The position numbers and the translations under genes are program-made. Below are positions 47,955-59,465 of a DNA stretch of 64,000 nucleotides, piece by piece; the stretch's first letter is position 1; the number at the start of each line of letters is the position of its first letter. Where the stretch lies: contig CAJJWN010000014.1 in assembly GCA_905196835.1 (NCBI GenBank), forward strand, positions 1-64,000, read 5' to 3'. The notes under the pieces are model-generated. The model was not told the DNA's origin, searched no databases, and worked only from the letters and a program-made list of their open reading frames with translations. The DNA is from an uncultured Prevotella sp. Lineage in GTDB: Bacteria; Bacteroidota; Bacteroidia; Bacteroidales; Bacteroidaceae.

Positions 47955-48569
47955 ATGAAGGTATTACTGATTAACGGAAGTCCGCGCGGCGAGGGCAACA
48001 CGTACATAGCCCTGTCAGAGGTGGCGAAGACGCTCGAAGCGGAAGGCGTAGAGGCTGAAATAGTGTCAATCGGAACGAAGGCGGTGCAGGGCTGCATAGC
48101 CTGCGGCAAGTGTGCGGAGCTTGGCCGGTGCGTGTTTAATGACACATTATATAATAATGTGCGTGAAAAACTGGAGACGGCCGATGCCATTGTGGTGGGT
48201 TCGCCCGTGTATTACGCCGGCCCCAACGGCTCGCTCTGCGCCCTGCTCGACAGGCTCTTCTATTCGGCTGCGCCGCTGCTGCGCTACAAGCCTGCGGCCT
48301 CTGTCGCCGTGTGCCGCCGCGGAGGGGCGAGCGCGACATTCGACAGGCTTAACAAGTATTTCATGATGAGCTGTATGCCCGTGGTAAGCTCGCAGTATTG
48401 GAACAGCGTGCACGGGCACGCCAAGGGCGAGGCGGAGCAAGACGCCGAGGGCCTTCAGACCATGCGCACGCTGGGCAGGAACATGGCCTGGGTGCTGAAG
48501 AGCCTGAAGAACGGCGGCCAGCCGATGCCGGAGAGGGAAGAGCCGGTAAAGACCAGTTTCATAAGGTAA
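47955..48569 (+). CDS. Flavodoxin-fold NAD(P)H-dependent reductase / Fe-S flavoprotein
   Basis: The 204-residue cytoplasmic protein has the FMN phosphate loop LLINGSPRGEGNTY at its N-terminus and the SPVYYAGPNG loop of the NADPH-dependent FMN reductase family. After residue 45 it carries the cysteine cluster CIACGKCAELGRC (CxxCxxCx5C), spaced like that of archaeal-type iron-sulfur flavoproteins, which bind a [4Fe-4S] cluster beside FMN. It is probably an electron-transfer or quinone/oxygen reductase in an anaerobe. The gene is monocistronic, with a -7 box upstream and element D downstream. Confidence 0.85.
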   Translation: MKVLLINGSPRGEGNTYIALSEVAKTLEAEGVEAEIVSIGTKAVQGCIACGKCAELGRCVFNDTLYNNVREKLETADAIVVGSPVYYAGPNGSLCALLDRLFYSAAPLLRYKPAASVAVCRRGGASATFDRLNKYFMMSCMPVVSSQYWNSVHGHAKGEAEQDAEGLQTMRTLGRNMAWVLKSLKNGGQPMPEREEPVKTSFIR

Positions 48570-48580
48570 ATGCTTTAGTT

Positions 48581-48771
48581 TTGTTCATCCGCAGTTCAAG
48601 TGTGTAGGATTATTGTGTGTTCTTTGGCCGTTGTGGTTGTATTTTCATGTACACATCCTACTTCAAACAGGCGGTCGGTAACCGTCATTCCGCGCTCCGA
48701 CCGCCAGGATTGCAGTAAGATGCAAACGTTTAATTCTCTTATTTGCCATACACCTGAACTGTGGATGAACC
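48581..48771. mobile_element. MITE-like element D
   Basis: Terminal inverted repeats GTTCATCCGCAGTTCAAGTG (from 48583) and the complementary end finishing at 48770 agree at about 21 of 25 positions. Inside is a 9-bp stem, GGCGGTCGG (48670-48678) with CCGACCGCC (48697-48705), around GTAACCGTCATT, shared with element C. No gene is present. The rest of the gap to 48953 holds only the promoter of the next gene. Confidence 0.6.
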
Positions 48772-48830
48772 TCTTTTGCATGACGCGCCGCCGTTAACTT
48801 TTTTAAACTTGAAATAATCTTGCAAATGTA

Positions 48831-48860
48831 TTGGTATCACGCTGTCTTTCGCTATATTTG
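48831..48860 (+). promoter_or_regulatory. Promoter for the HAD-hotdog gene
   Basis: TTG (48831-48833), a 19-base spacer and TATATTTG (48853-48860) match the consensus. The leader is about 85 bases. Confidence 0.7.
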
Positions 48861-48953
48861 CAAAAGATAAGCGGCATAAGGGATGTAGCAGGCAGGTTGG
48901 CCGTCGTCCCGTATGCTCTGTCTTTTTAGTTACAAACCAAAACGCCCGACGCT

Positions 48954-50186
48954 ATGAAATACAAACTATTGGTTCTCGACGTAGACGGGACACTGCTTAA
49001 CAACGAGATGGAGATAAGCAAGCGCACGCTTGCGGCCTTGCTTAAAGTGCAACACATGGGAATACGCATCGTGCTGGCCTCGGGCAGGCCCACGTCGGGG
49101 CTTATGCCGTTGGCAAAGGCTCTCGAACTGGGCAATTTCGGCGGTTTCATACTGGCTTACAACGGCTGCCAGGTAATCAAGGCGGGCACGGGCGAGGTGA
49201 TGTTCGAGCGCCGCATCAATCCCGAACAAATACCATACCTTGAGAAAAAGTCGCGCAAGAACGGCTTTTCCATATTCACCTATCACGACGAATACATCCT
49301 TACGGACAACGCCGACGACATACACATACGCCGCGAGGCATGGCTCAACCACCTGAAAATAATGGAAGAGCCGGAATTTTCAATCGCAATAGACTTTGCT
49401 CCGTGCAAGTGCGTGCTGGTAAGCGACGACTACGAGGCCCTGCGCGGACTGGAAAACCACTGGAAGCGGCGGCTGGCTGGCGTGCTCGACGTGTTCCCCT
49501 CCGAGCCGTATTTCCTCGAGGTCGTTCCCTTCGGCGTTGACAAGGCCAACACCTTGGCCGTGCTCATGGAGCAGCTTGGCGTGAAGCGCGAGGAGGTAAT
49601 AGCCATCGGCGACGGCGTGGCCGACGTTACGATGCTACAGTTGGCAGGCAAGAGCGTTGCCATGGGGCACGCGCAAGACTCCGTCAAGGTCTGCGCCGAC
49701 TACGTGACAGGCTCCAACGAGGAGGACGGCGTGGCCCAGGCCGTAGAGAAACTTATCCTCTCGGAAGTCCATGCGTCTGAAATTCCGCTCGACTTGCTCA
49801 ATGCCCAGGCCAAGCACGCACTGATGGGCAACCTCGGCATACAGTACACCTACGCCTCGCCCGACCGCATAGAGGCCACCATGCCCGTTGACGAGCGCAC
49901 GCGCCAGCCCTTCGGCATACTGCACGGAGGCGCGACGCTGGCCTTGGCCGAGACCGTGGCGGGTCTCGGCTCGATGATAACCTGCCAGCCCGACGAAATC
50001 GTTGTGGGTATGCAGGTTAGCGGCAACCACGTCTCCTCGGCGCACGAGGGCGACACGGTGCGCGCCGTAGGCACCATTGTACACCGCGGCCGCTCGTCCC
50101 ACGTGTGGAATGTCGATGTGTTCACCTCCACCAACAAGCTCGTGTCGAGCATCCGCGTGGTGAACAGCATAATGAAGAAGAGGTGA
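48954..50186 (+). CDS. Cof-type HAD phosphatase fused to a hotdog thioesterase
   Basis: The 410-residue protein joins two enzymes. Residues 1-270 are a Cof-type HAD hydrolase with motif I DVDGTLL (Asp9, Asp11), the SGRPTSG motif II region and GDGVADVTML motif IV. Residues about 280-410 are a PaaI/MenI-type hotdog thioesterase with FGILHGGATLALAETVAGLGS, whose HGG and Glu form the usual active site, and a final VNSIMKKR. Either half alone would be a normal-length family member. The reading frame is continuous with no sign of error at the junction (about 49750-49800). The hotdog half resembles 1,4-dihydroxy-2-naphthoyl-CoA thioesterase of menaquinone synthesis; the link is inference. Confidence 0.88.
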   Translation: MKYKLLVLDVDGTLLNNEMEISKRTLAALLKVQHMGIRIVLASGRPTSGLMPLAKALELGNFGGFILAYNGCQVIKAGTGEVMFERRINPEQIPYLEKKSRKNGFSIFTYHDEYILTDNADDIHIRREAWLNHLKIMEEPEFSIAIDFAPCKCVLVSDDYEALRGLENHWKRRLAGVLDVFPSEPYFLEVVPFGVDKANTLAVLMEQLGVKREEVIAIGDGVADVTMLQLAGKSVAMGHAQDSVKVCADYVTGSNEEDGVAQAVEKLILSEVHASEIPLDLLNAQAKHALMGNLGIQYTYASPDRIEATMPVDERTRQPFGILHGGATLALAETVAGLGSMITCQPDEIVVGMQVSGNHVSSAHEGDTVRAVGTIVHRGRSSHVWNVDVFTSTNKLVSSIRVVNSIMKKR

Positions 50187-50248
50187 GGCTTTTTGTCGGT
50201 ATTTTGTGTAAATAAATGTTTTCCTGCTGTTTTCTCATGAAAAATTTG

Positions 50249-50256
50249 TAAGTTTG
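50249..50256 (+). promoter_or_regulatory. trpS: -7 box for trpS
   Basis: TAAGTTTG is an exact match, 39 bases before the trpS start. Confidence 0.6.
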
Positions 50257-50295
50257 CAGCTCATAAATTGTGGATTTACAGAAAGGAAACATTAA

Positions 50296-51384
<1,089 letters not shown>

Positions 51385-51385
51385 T

Positions 51386-51489
51386 AAATGAACAATGAAT
51401 AATGAAAAATGAATGATGAATAATGGAATGTGTGGATTGCAATGGCTGAATAGGTGTAAGGCGTAGCCTGATTATTCATTATTCATTTC
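51386..51489. repeat. AATGAATAATGA inverted array pair
   Basis: Tandem AATGAAT/AATGATG units (51388-51425) and the complementary ATTATTCATTATTCATTT (51470-51487) flank a 44-bp core. The layout copies the inverted array between era and der, with a different unit sequence. Confidence 0.65.
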
Positions 51490-51522
51490 GCAAGATTGCA
51501 CCTTATTTATATATATAGACAA

Positions 51523-51840
51523 ATGGAAAACAATAACAACAAGCAGGGGCAGTTCCAAATAGAGCTGCCTCAAGACGTGGCACAAGGCGAATATGCCAAC
51601 TTCGCGATAATAACCCATTCAAGTTCAGACTTCGTGCTCGACTTCGCACGCATACTGCCCGGAGTGCCCAAAGCGATGGTCAAGTCGCGCGTAATCCTTG
51701 CTCCGGAGCACGCCAAGAGGCTGCTTATGGCTCTGAAAGACAATATCGTAAGATATGAAAATGCTTTCGGGCAAATCAAGATGCCGCAGCAGGAAAAAGG
51801 TACAATCGCACCTTTCAATATCAACAAAGGCGAGGCGTAA
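51523..51840 (+). CDS. DUF3467 protein
   Basis: The 105-residue protein has the DUF3467 core: ANFAIITHSSSDFVLDFARILPG, then KSRVILAPEHAKRLLMALKDNI. The family is small, cytoplasmic and uncharacterised, and in Bacteroidales it is usually encoded between rpoC and rpsL. Here it still precedes rpsL, but rpoC is 16 kb away. The upstream open frame (from 51496) is ignored because ATG 51523 gives the family start. A hairpin follows. Confidence 0.88.
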   Translation: MENNNNKQGQFQIELPQDVAQGEYANFAIITHSSSDFVLDFARILPGVPKAMVKSRVILAPEHAKRLLMALKDNIVRYENAFGQIKMPQQEKGTIAPFNINKGEA

Positions 51841-51860
51841 AGAGTTAATTTATTTTAATA

Positions 51861-51900
51861 AAGCCTATATTGCTTGAATTTTCGGGCGGTATAGGCTTTT
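51861..51900 (+). terminator. Hairpin after DUF3467
   Basis: AAGCCTATA (51861-51869) pairs with TATAGGCTT (51890-51898) with a T-rich tail. A promoter for rpsL follows it, so it is probably a terminator. Confidence 0.65.
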
Positions 51901-51938
51901 GTTGTTCTTTATAATTAGGTAGTTTGGATATTTATTCG

Positions 51939-51946
51939 TACCTTTG
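51939..51946 (+). promoter_or_regulatory. -7 box for the str operon
   Basis: TACCTTTG is an exact match, 82 bases before rpsL. A TTTG at 51923-51926 is too close to be an ordinary -33 box. Confidence 0.6.
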
Positions 51947-52028
51947 CAGCCCAAATATGGCTTGTGTCCGAGCCATGCTTAGTCGTGACAATAACAAAAA
52001 ATAAATATATAACTAAAAATTAACAACA

Positions 52029-52409
52029 ATGCCTACAATTCAACAATTGGTAAGAAAAGGTAGAAAGGCGCTTGTTGACAAGAGCAAATCGCCTGCGCTG
52101 GACTCATGTCCGCAGCGTCGTGGCGTATGTGTTCGTGTGTACACAACAACCCCGAAGAAACCTAATTCGGCAATGCGTAAGGTTGCCCGTGTTCGTTTGA
52201 CAAACCAGAAGGAAGTGAACTCCTACATACCGGGAGAGGGACACAATCTTCAGGAGCACTCTATCGTACTTGTGCGCGGCGGCCGTGTGAAGGACCTGCC
52301 CGGTGTACGTTATCACATCGTTCGTGGTACTCTTGATACCGCAGGTGTTGCAAACCGTACACAGCGTCGTTCAAAGTATGGTGCAAAGCGTCCCAAGGCT
52401 AAGAAGTGA
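52029..52409 (+). CDS. rpsL: 30S ribosomal protein uS12
   Basis: The 126-residue protein carries the decoding-site loop [16 protein letters not shown] and the [13 protein letters not shown] loop. The residues linked to streptomycin resistance, in KPNSA and VRYHIVRG context, look wild type (lysines kept). It opens the rpsL-rpsG-fusA unit. The 151-base gap to rpsG may hold a regulatory site, but I see no clear structure. Confidence 0.97.
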   Translation: MPTIQQLVRKGRKALVDKSKSPALDSCPQRRGVCVRVYTTTPKKPNSAMRKVARVRLTNQKEVNSYIPGEGHNLQEHSIVLVRGGRVKDLPGVRYHIVRGTLDTAGVANRTQRRSKYGAKRPKAKK

Positions 52410-52560
52410 TAACGCCTTTGCTGACGGTAAATAAGGACACAACAGACATTTTTATCAACGTTTTGCTGGAGATTTGTTATAAAGGTTGAGTAAGTGTTTC
52501 CGGAGGGAAAGCTGAAGAACAAGTGAACAGCCCCATGCAGAATTATTTTCAAACAAAGAA

Positions 52561-53037
52561 ATGAGAAAAGCAAAACCAAAGAAGCGCGTGATCCTGCCGG
52601 ATCCCGTGTACAACGACCAGAAGGTCTCGAAGTTCGTTAATCATTTGATGTATGACGGAAAGAAGAATACATCTTATGAGATTTTCTACAAAGCATTGGA
52701 CACCGTAAAGGAGAAGATGGCCAACGAGGAGAAGTCGGCTCTTGACATATGGAAGACCGCCCTCGACAACATTACTCCGCAGGTTGAGGTGAAGAGCCGC
52801 CGTATTGGTGGTGCTACGTTCCAGGTTCCTACGGAAATTCGTCCGGACCGCAAGGAGAGCATCTCGATGAAGAACATGATTAACTTCGCACGCAAGCGTG
52901 GCGGCAAGACCATGGCTGACAAGCTCGCTGCTGAAATCATGGACGCTTACAACAACCAGGGCGGCGCCTTCAAGCGCAAGGAGGACATGCACCGTATGGC
53001 CGAGGCTAACCGTGCATTCGCACACTTCAGGTTTTAA
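52561..53037 (+). CDS. rpsG: 30S ribosomal protein uS7
   Basis: The 158-residue protein starts [19 protein letters not shown] and holds the [16 protein letters not shown] loop that binds the 16S 3' major domain. It nucleates head assembly. Normal length; fusA follows after 23 bases. Confidence 0.97.
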   Translation: MRKAKPKKRVILPDPVYNDQKVSKFVNHLMYDGKKNTSYEIFYKALDTVKEKMANEEKSALDIWKTALDNITPQVEVKSRRIGGATFQVPTEIRPDRKESISMKNMINFARKRGGKTMADKLAAEIMDAYNNQGGAFKRKEDMHRMAEANRAFAHFRF

Positions 53038-53060
53038 AACATAGTTAGGTAAAAAGAAAC

Positions 53061-55178
53061 ATGGCAAAGCAAGACTTACATTTGACTCGCAACATCGGCA
53101 TCATGGCCCACATCGATGCCGGTAAGACAACGACTTCTGAGCGTATCCTTTACTATACGGGTAAGACTCACAAAATCGGCGAGGTTCATGACGGTGCTGC
53201 TACAATGGACTGGATGGCACAGGAACAGGAGCGTGGTATAACCATCACCTCTGCTGCCACCACATGTTATTGGCATTATGACAACAAGCAGTTCAAGATA
53301 AACTTGATTGACACTCCGGGACACGTAGACTTCACCGCCGAGGTGGAGCGCTCTTTGCGCGTGCTTGACGGTGCCGTTGCTACATATTGCGCCGTAGGCG
53401 GCGTTCAGCCCCAGTCGGAGACTGTATGGCGTCAGGCAGACAAGTACAACGTTCCGCGTCTTGGATATGTGAACAAGATGGACCGTTCTGGTGCAGACTA
53501 TTTCGATGTTCTCCGCCAGATGAAGGAGGTTCTCGGCGCAAATCCTGTGTCATTGGTTATCCCTATCGGCAGCGAGGAAACCTTTAAGGGACTTGTTGAC
53601 CTGATTAAGATGAAAGCCATTTTCTGGCACGACGAGACTCAGGGCGCAGAGTTCGAAATAGACGACATCCCCGCAGACCTCAAGGACGAGGCCGAGGAGT
53701 GGAGGGGCAAGCTGCTTGAGAGCGCAGCCGAGTTCGACGAGGCTCTTATGGAGAAGTATTTTGACGACCCCAATACGATTACTGAAGAGGAAATCATCGC
53801 TGCAATCCGCAAGGGTACGTTGGCAATGCAGTGCACTCCTATGCTCTGCGGTTCTTCTTTCAAGAACAAGGGCGTACAGACTTTGCTCGACTATATTTGC
53901 GCATTCCTTCCGTCGCCGCTCGACACTCCGAATATTGTTGGTACAAACCCGACGACCGGCGAGGAGGAAGACCGTAAGCCGTCTGAGAACGAGCCTACTT
54001 CTGCACTCGCGTTCAAGATTGCCACTGACCCGTATGTTGGCCGTCTTGTGTTCTTCCGCGTTTATTCAGGAAAAGTTGAGGCCGGCTCGTATGTTTACAA
54101 CACCCGCTCTGGCAAGAAGGAGCGCGTAAGCCGCTTGTTCCAGATGAACTCAAACAAGCAGGTTCCGATGGAAGTAATCGATGCCGGAGACATAGGTGCA
54201 GGTGTTGGTTTCAAGGATATCCGTACAGGAGACACTTTGTGCGACGAGGCTCATCCTATCGTGCTTGAGTCAATCACCTTCCCTGACCCTGTCATCGGTA
54301 TTGCCGTTGAGCCTAAGAGCCAGGCAGACGTAGACAAGCTGGGTATCGGTCTTGCAAAACTTGCAGAGGAGGACCCGACATTCACCGTACATACTGACGA
54401 GCAGAGCGGCCAGACCGTTATCTCTGGTATGGGTGAGCTTCACCTCGACATCATCCTTGACCGTCTGAAGAGAGAGTTCAAGGTTGAGTGCAACCAAGGC
54501 AAGCCGCAGGTTAACTACAAGGAGGCAATTACCAAGACTGTCAACCTTCGTGAGGTTTACAAGAAGCAGAGCGGTGGCCGTGGTAAGTTTGCCGATATCA
54601 TTGTCAACGTTGGTCCTATCGACGAGGATTACAAGGAAGGCGGATTGCAGTTCATTAACGAAGTCAAGGGCGGTAACATTCCTAAGGAGTTCATTCCTTC
54701 TGTACAGAAGGGCTTTGAGACTGCTATGAAGAGCGGTGTGCTCGGCGGTTATCCTATGGATAGCCTGAAGGTTACCCTGCTTGACGGTTCGTTCCACCCG
54801 GTAGACTCAGACCAGTTGTCGTTCGAAATAGCAGCTCTCAACGCTTATAAGAGTGCTTGCGTGAAGGCAGGACCTGTGCTGATGGAGCCTATCATGAAGC
54901 TTGAGGTTGTTACTCCCGAGGAAAACATGGGTGACGTAATCGGCGACTTGAACAAGCGTCGCGGTCAGGTAGAAGGTATGGATGAGACACGTAGTGGTGC
55001 GCGTATCATCAGGGCTATGGTGCCGCTGGCTGAAATGTTTGGTTATGTTACCGCGCTTCGTACAATCACTTCTGGACGTGCGACAAGCTCTATGGAATAT
55101 GACCATCACGCTCCGCTTTCAAGCTCTATCGCAAAGACCGTCCTTGAGGAAATCAAAGGCCGTGTAGACTTGGTATAA
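53061..55178 (+). CDS. fusA: Elongation factor G
   Basis: The 705-residue translocase GTPase has [35 protein letters not shown] and [10 protein letters not shown] in domain 1. Domains 2-5 are present to the usual EIKGRVDLV end. It lies in the classic rpsL-rpsG-fusA context and is therefore the main EF-G rather than a paralog. Confidence 0.97.
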   Translation: MAKQDLHLTRNIGIMAHIDAGKTTTSERILYYTGKTHKIGEVHDGAATMDWMAQEQERGITITSAATTCYWHYDNKQFKINLIDTPGHVDFTAEVERSLRVLDGAVATYCAVGGVQPQSETVWRQADKYNVPRLGYVNKMDRSGADYFDVLRQMKEVLGANPVSLVIPIGSEETFKGLVDLIKMKAIFWHDETQGAEFEIDDIPADLKDEAEEWRGKLLESAAEFDEALMEKYFDDPNTITEEEIIAAIRKGTLAMQCTPMLCGSSFKNKGVQTLLDYICAFLPSPLDTPNIVGTNPTTGEEEDRKPSENEPTSALAFKIATDPYVGRLVFFRVYSGKVEAGSYVYNTRSGKKERVSRLFQMNSNKQVPMEVIDAGDIGAGVGFKDIRTGDTLCDEAHPIVLESITFPDPVIGIAVEPKSQADVDKLGIGLAKLAEEDPTFTVHTDEQSGQTVISGMGELHLDIILDRLKREFKVECNQGKPQVNYKEAITKTVNLREVYKKQSGGRGKFADIIVNVGPIDEDYKEGGLQFINEVKGGNIPKEFIPSVQKGFETAMKSGVLGGYPMDSLKVTLLDGSFHPVDSDQLSFEIAALNAYKSACVKAGPVLMEPIMKLEVVTPEENMGDVIGDLNKRRGQVEGMDETRSGARIIRAMVPLAEMFGYVTALRTITSGRATSSMEYDHHAPLSSSIAKTVLEEIKGRVDLV

Positions 55179-55188
55179 CAAAATGATA

Positions 55189-55244
55189 AAGAGAGTGAGG
55201 CGTTACGTTAGCGAATGACTCTTAACGGGCGTACCTCCTCTCTT
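55189..55244 (+). other. Imperfect hairpin between fusA and rpsJ
   Basis: AAGAGAG (55189-55195) and CTCTCTT (55238-55244), with internal GTTA/TAAC pairing, form an imperfect stem over 56 bases. There is no strong T run. It may be an attenuator or S10-operon leader element. Confidence 0.4.
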
Positions 55245-55273
55245 AAAAACTTTAATTTAAAAATTAAGATAAG

Positions 55274-55579
55274 ATGAGTCAGAAAATCAGAATCAAGCTG
55301 AAGTCTTACGACCACAAGTTGGTTGACAAGTCAGCAGAGAAAATCGTTAAAGCCGTGAAGGCTACAGGCGCAATCGTAAGCGGTCCTATCCCACTGCCTA
55401 CACACAAGCGCATTTTCACTGTAAACCGCAGTACGTTTGTGAACAAGAAGGCGCGCGAGCAGTTCCAGCTCAGCGATTACAAGCGTCTTATCGACATCTA
55501 CAGTTCAACGGCTAAGACTGTTGACGCGCTCATGAAACTTGAGTTGCCGAGTGGTGTTGAGGTAGAGATTAAAGTATAG
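55274..55579 (+). CDS. rpsJ: 30S ribosomal protein uS10
   Basis: The 101-residue protein starts [18 protein letters not shown], the family signature. It is in the 30S head and is also the NusE antitermination factor. It opens the S10 operon, 95 bases after fusA. Confidence 0.97.
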   Translation: MSQKIRIKLKSYDHKLVDKSAEKIVKAVKATGAIVSGPIPLPTHKRIFTVNRSTFVNKKAREQFQLSDYKRLIDIYSSTAKTVDALMKLELPSGVEVEIKV

Positions 55580-55603
55580 TATAACTTTTTAATATTAATT
55601 GAA

Positions 55604-56218
55604 ATGCCAGGATTAATTGGAAGAAAAATCGGAATGACATCCGTTTTCAGTGCCGACGGCAAGAATGTGCCGTGCACTGTTATCGAAGCTGGTCCTTGTG
55701 TTGTTACCCAAGTGAAGACTGTCGAGAAAGACGGCTACAAGGCTGTTCAGCTTGGCTTCGGTGAAGCTAAGGAGAAGAACACTACAAAGCCTATGCAGGG
55801 AGTCTTCAAGAAGGCTGGTACGACACCGAAGAGACACTTGGCCGAGTTCAAGTTTGATGAGGAGTACAACCTTGGTGACACTATCACCGTTGACATCTTC
55901 AACGATACTACTTTTGTAGACGTTGTTGGTACGTCAAAAGGAAAAGGTTTCCAGGGTGTAATGAAGCGTCATGGCTTCGGTGGTGTAGGTCAGAGTACCC
56001 ACGGTCAGGACGACCGCGCCCGTAAGCCGGGTTCTATCGGCGCATGTTCTTATCCTGCAAAGGTGTTCAAGGGAATGCGCATGGCCGGACAGATGGGTGG
56101 CGACAGGGTCACAACCCAGAATCTCAAAGTGTTAAAAGTAATACCGGAGCATAACCTCATCCTTGTGAAAGGTAGTGTTGCTGGTTGCAAAGGTTCAACC
56201 GTTTTAATTGAGAAATAA
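55604..56218 (+). CDS. rplC: 50S ribosomal protein uL3
   Basis: The 204-residue protein has the central [20 protein letters not shown] extension reaching toward the peptidyl-transferase centre. Its stop shares one base with the rplD start (TAATG), so the two are probably coupled. Confidence 0.97.
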   Translation: MPGLIGRKIGMTSVFSADGKNVPCTVIEAGPCVVTQVKTVEKDGYKAVQLGFGEAKEKNTTKPMQGVFKKAGTTPKRHLAEFKFDEEYNLGDTITVDIFNDTTFVDVVGTSKGKGFQGVMKRHGFGGVGQSTHGQDDRARKPGSIGACSYPAKVFKGMRMAGQMGGDRVTTQNLKVLKVIPEHNLILVKGSVAGCKGSTVLIEK

Positions 56219-56847
56219 TGGAAATTAACGTATTAAATATCAAAGGTGAGGACACTGGGAGAAAGGTTACGTTAAACGAATCTGTCTTCGGCATTGAACC
56301 CAACGACCACGTTATTTATCTTGACGTTAAGCGTTACATGGCTGCACAGCGCCAAGGTACGGCTAAGGCTAAGGAAAGAAGCGAGCACGCTGGTTCAACT
56401 CGTAAGCTCGGACGCCAGAAGGGCGGTGGCGGTGCTCGCCGTGGTGACATCAATTCGCCGTTGCTCAGAGGTGGTGGCCGCGTATTTGGTCCTAAGCCCC
56501 GTGATTATAGCATAAAGATAAATCACAAGACCACGCTTCTTGCACGTAAGAGTGCTTTGTCATACAAGGCAAAAGAGAATGCCATTATAATAGTTGAAGA
56601 TTTCAATCTTGACGCTCCAAAGACAAAAGATTTTGTAAATATTACTAAAAATCTTAAAGTTGACGGTAAGAAGCTGCTGTTCCTTTTGCCGGATGCAAAT
56701 AAAAATGTATATTTGTCGGCTCGTAATTTGCAGCGCGCCGATGTTATGGCTGCGTCGACGCTTAATACCTATAAGGTATTGGATGCCGACGTACTTGTCA
56801 TGACTGAAAATTCGCTGAAGACAATCGACGAAATCTTAAACAAGTAA
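56218..56847 (+). CDS. rplD: 50S ribosomal protein uL4
   Basis: The 209-residue protein holds the loop [21 protein letters not shown] that lines the exit tunnel. In some bacteria uL4 represses the S10 operon; that mechanism is not known here. The start overlaps the rplC stop by one base. Confidence 0.97.
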   Translation: MEINVLNIKGEDTGRKVTLNESVFGIEPNDHVIYLDVKRYMAAQRQGTAKAKERSEHAGSTRKLGRQKGGGGARRGDINSPLLRGGGRVFGPKPRDYSIKINHKTTLLARKSALSYKAKENAIIIVEDFNLDAPKTKDFVNITKNLKVDGKKLLFLLPDANKNVYLSARNLQRADVMAASTLNTYKVLDADVLVMTENSLKTIDEILNK

Positions 56848-56863
56848 GAAGGAGAAAAGTATT

Positions 56864-57157
56864 ATGGCATTTATCATAAAACCGTTGGTCACTGAGAAGA
56901 TGACCAAGATTACAGACAAGTGGCCTAACCGCTACGGCTTCATAGTTCGTCCGGAAGCAAACAAACTCCAAATCAAGAAGGAAGTCGAGAGTCTGTATAA
57001 CGTCACAGTTGAGGATGTGAACACTATGCGTTATGCCGGCAAACGTTCGAGCCGTTATACGAAGGCAGGACTAATAAAAGGCCAGAAGAACGCATATAAG
57101 AAGGCTATCGTCACTCTTAAGGAGGGTGATACAATTGATTTTTACAGCAATATTTGA
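56864..57157 (+). CDS. rplW: 50S ribosomal protein uL23
   Basis: The 97-residue protein lies at the exit tunnel, where trigger factor and SRP dock. It has the expected IIKPLVTEKMTKIT start and is preceded by AAGGAG, a better-than-usual Shine-Dalgarno for this genome. Confidence 0.96.
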   Translation: MAFIIKPLVTEKMTKITDKWPNRYGFIVRPEANKLQIKKEVESLYNVTVEDVNTMRYAGKRSSRYTKAGLIKGQKNAYKKAIVTLKEGDTIDFYSNI

Positions 57158-57166
57158 AAATAAAAA

Positions 57167-57994
57167 ATGGCAGTACGTAAATTTAAACCGGTAACTCCGG
57201 GTCAAAGACACAAGATTATTGGTACGTTCGAGGAAATTACTGCATCCGTACCAGAGAAGTCTCTCGTTTGCGGTAAGCGTTCTACCGGCGGTCGAAACAA
57301 TACAGGAAAGATGACCATGCGCTATCTTGGTGGCGGTCATAAGAGAAAGTATCGTTTCATCGACTTCAAACGCGAGAAAGATGGTGTTCCTGCTGTAGTG
57401 AAGACAATCGAGTACGATCCGAACCGTTCGGCTCGTATCGCATTGTTGTATTATGCAGATGGTGAAAAACGTTACATTATTGCTCCTAACGGACTGCAGG
57501 TTGGTGCAACCTTGATGTCTGGCAAAGACGCGGCGCCAGAGATTGGTAACGCGCTTCCTTTGGCAAACATTCCCGTTGGTACTGTAATTCACAACATTGA
57601 ATTGCGTCCAGGACAGGGTGCGTTGCTCGTTCGTTCGGCTGGTAATTTTGCTCAGTTGACTTCTCGTGAAGGCAGTTATTGCGTTGTTAAGCTCCCTTCT
57701 GGTGAAACTCGCCAGATTCTTAGTGCTTGTAAGGCTACCGTCGGTAGTGTAGGAAATTCTGACCATGCTCTTGAGCAGTCCGGAAAGGCTGGACGTTCAC
57801 GCTGGCTCGGACGCCGTCCTCACAACCGTGGTGTTGTCATGAACCCGCATGATCACCCGATGGGTGGTGGTGAAGGACGTCAGTCTGGAGGCCATCCTCG
57901 TTCACGTAAGGGCTTGTATGCTAAGGGTCTCAAGACAAGGGCTCCGAAGAAGCTTTCTAACAAGTACATTATTGAAAGAGCTAATAAGAAATAA
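57167..57994 (+). CDS. rplB: 50S ribosomal protein uL2
   Basis: The 275-residue protein binds 23S rRNA near the peptidyl-transferase centre. It contains the conserved [21 protein letters not shown] segment with the functionally important His, and it is full length. Confidence 0.97.
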   Translation: MAVRKFKPVTPGQRHKIIGTFEEITASVPEKSLVCGKRSTGGRNNTGKMTMRYLGGGHKRKYRFIDFKREKDGVPAVVKTIEYDPNRSARIALLYYADGEKRYIIAPNGLQVGATLMSGKDAAPEIGNALPLANIPVGTVIHNIELRPGQGALLVRSAGNFAQLTSREGSYCVVKLPSGETRQILSACKATVGSVGNSDHALEQSGKAGRSRWLGRRPHNRGVVMNPHDHPMGGGEGRQSGGHPRSRKGLYAKGLKTRAPKKLSNKYIIERANKK

Positions 57995-58015
57995 TCAAGT
58001 TAACTAAGAGTAATT

Positions 58016-58282
58016 ATGAGTCGTTCATTAAAGAAAGGTCCATATATCAACGTTTCGCTCGAGAAGAAAATCCTTGCGATGAACGAAAGCGGAAAGAAGA
58101 GCGTTGTCAAGACGTGGGCCAGGGCATCAGTGATTTCTCCTGATTTTGTAGGCCACACTGTTGCAGTTCATAACGGAAATAAATTCATACCTGTTTACAT
58201 TACCGAGAATATGGTAGGACACAAGCTTGGGGAATTCTCCCTGACGCGTCGCTTTGGAGGCCATGCCGGTAACAAAAAGTAA
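58016..58282 (+). CDS. rpsS: 30S ribosomal protein uS19
   Basis: The 88-residue protein starts [11 protein letters not shown] and ends [17 protein letters not shown], both typical of uS19 in the 30S head. It is in canonical position between rplB and rplV. Confidence 0.97.
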   Translation: MSRSLKKGPYINVSLEKKILAMNESGKKSVVKTWARASVISPDFVGHTVAVHNGNKFIPVYITENMVGHKLGEFSLTRRFGGHAGNKK

Positions 58283-58318
58283 AATAGGCTAACCATTGAA
58301 AAAATAAAGGAAAATATA

Positions 58319-58723
58319 ATGGGAGCAAGAAAAAAGATAGCGGCTGAAAAAAGAAAAGAAGCCCGTAAGACATTGTATTTCGCTAAGCTTAAAGGCGTGC
58401 CCTCTTCTCCGCGTAAGATGCGTTATGTAGTAGACATGATTCGCGGAATGGAGGTAAATCACGCCCTCGGTGTCTTGAAGTTCTCGAAGAAGGCAGCGGC
58501 TGCCGATGTGGAGAAACTTTTGCGTTCTGCCATAGCGAATTGGGAAGTTAAGAATGACCGTAAAGCTAAAGACGGCGAGCTTTATATCTCTAAAGTATTC
58601 GTTGACGAGGGTGTCACGATGAAGCGTATGAGACCGGCACCTCAGGGACGTGGCTACCGTATCCGTAAGCGTAGCAATCACGTTACATTGTTTGTAGATG
58701 CCAAAACTAATGACGAAAAATAA
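58319..58723 (+). CDS. rplV: 50S ribosomal protein uL22
   Basis: The 134-residue protein has the globular [17 protein letters not shown] part and the tunnel-lining hairpin [21 protein letters not shown], where macrolide-resistance changes occur; it looks wild type. Confidence 0.96.
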   Translation: MGARKKIAAEKRKEARKTLYFAKLKGVPSSPRKMRYVVDMIRGMEVNHALGVLKFSKKAAAADVEKLLRSAIANWEVKNDRKAKDGELYISKVFVDEGVTMKRMRPAPQGRGYRIRKRSNHVTLFVDAKTNDEK

Positions 58724-58731
58724 GAAGCAGA

Positions 58732-59451
58732 ATGGGACAGAAAGTTAATCCAATAAGCAACCGTCTCGGTATAATCAGGGGTTGGGATTCAAATTGGTTC
58801 GGTGGAAAGAACTTTGGTGACAACCTCGTTGAGGATATGAAAATCCGCAAGTACCTGAACGAGCGTCTGGCAAAGGCCAGCGTGTCTCGCATCGTCATTG
58901 AGCGTACGCTGAAACTAGTCACAATCACAATCTGTACGGCTCGTCCGGGACTGGTAATAGGCAAGGGCGGCCAGGATGTAGACAAGTTGAAGGAAGAGCT
59001 GAAGAAGCTTTACGACAAGGAGATACAAATCAATATTTACGAAGTTAAGAAACCGGAGCTTGATGCGACAATCGTAGCTAATAACATTGCGCGCCAGGTT
59101 GAGGGTAAGATTGCTTACCGCCGTGCAATAAAAATGGCTGTAGCTAATACGATGCGTGCCGGAGCTGAGGGTATCAAGGTGCAGATAACAGGCCGTCTTA
59201 ACGGTGCTGAAATGGCACGTAAGGAAATGTATAAGGAGGGACGTACTCCTCTGCATACATTCCGTGCGGACATTGACTTCTGCCAGGCTGAGGCTCTCAC
59301 GAAGGTAGGTTTGTTGGGCATTAAGGTTTGGATTTGCCGCGGCGAGGTTTACGGAAAGCGTGACCTCTCTGTCAATTTCTCGCAGGAGAAGCAAGGTGGA
59401 CGTCCTAACGGCAAGTCAAGAATTAATCGTAAGAGAAGCAATAACCGTTAA
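58732..59451 (+). CDS. rpsC: 30S ribosomal protein uS3
   Basis: The 239-residue protein starts [20 protein letters not shown] and has the KH domain with [15 protein letters not shown]. It forms part of the mRNA entry and helicase site. It starts 8 bases after rplV. Confidence 0.97.
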   Translation: MGQKVNPISNRLGIIRGWDSNWFGGKNFGDNLVEDMKIRKYLNERLAKASVSRIVIERTLKLVTITICTARPGLVIGKGGQDVDKLKEELKKLYDKEIQINIYEVKKPELDATIVANNIARQVEGKIAYRRAIKMAVANTMRAGAEGIKVQITGRLNGAEMARKEMYKEGRTPLHTFRADIDFCQAEALTKVGLLGIKVWICRGEVYGKRDLSVNFSQEKQGGRPNGKSRINRKRSNNR

Positions 59452-59465
59452 AGAAAGAATCTATC

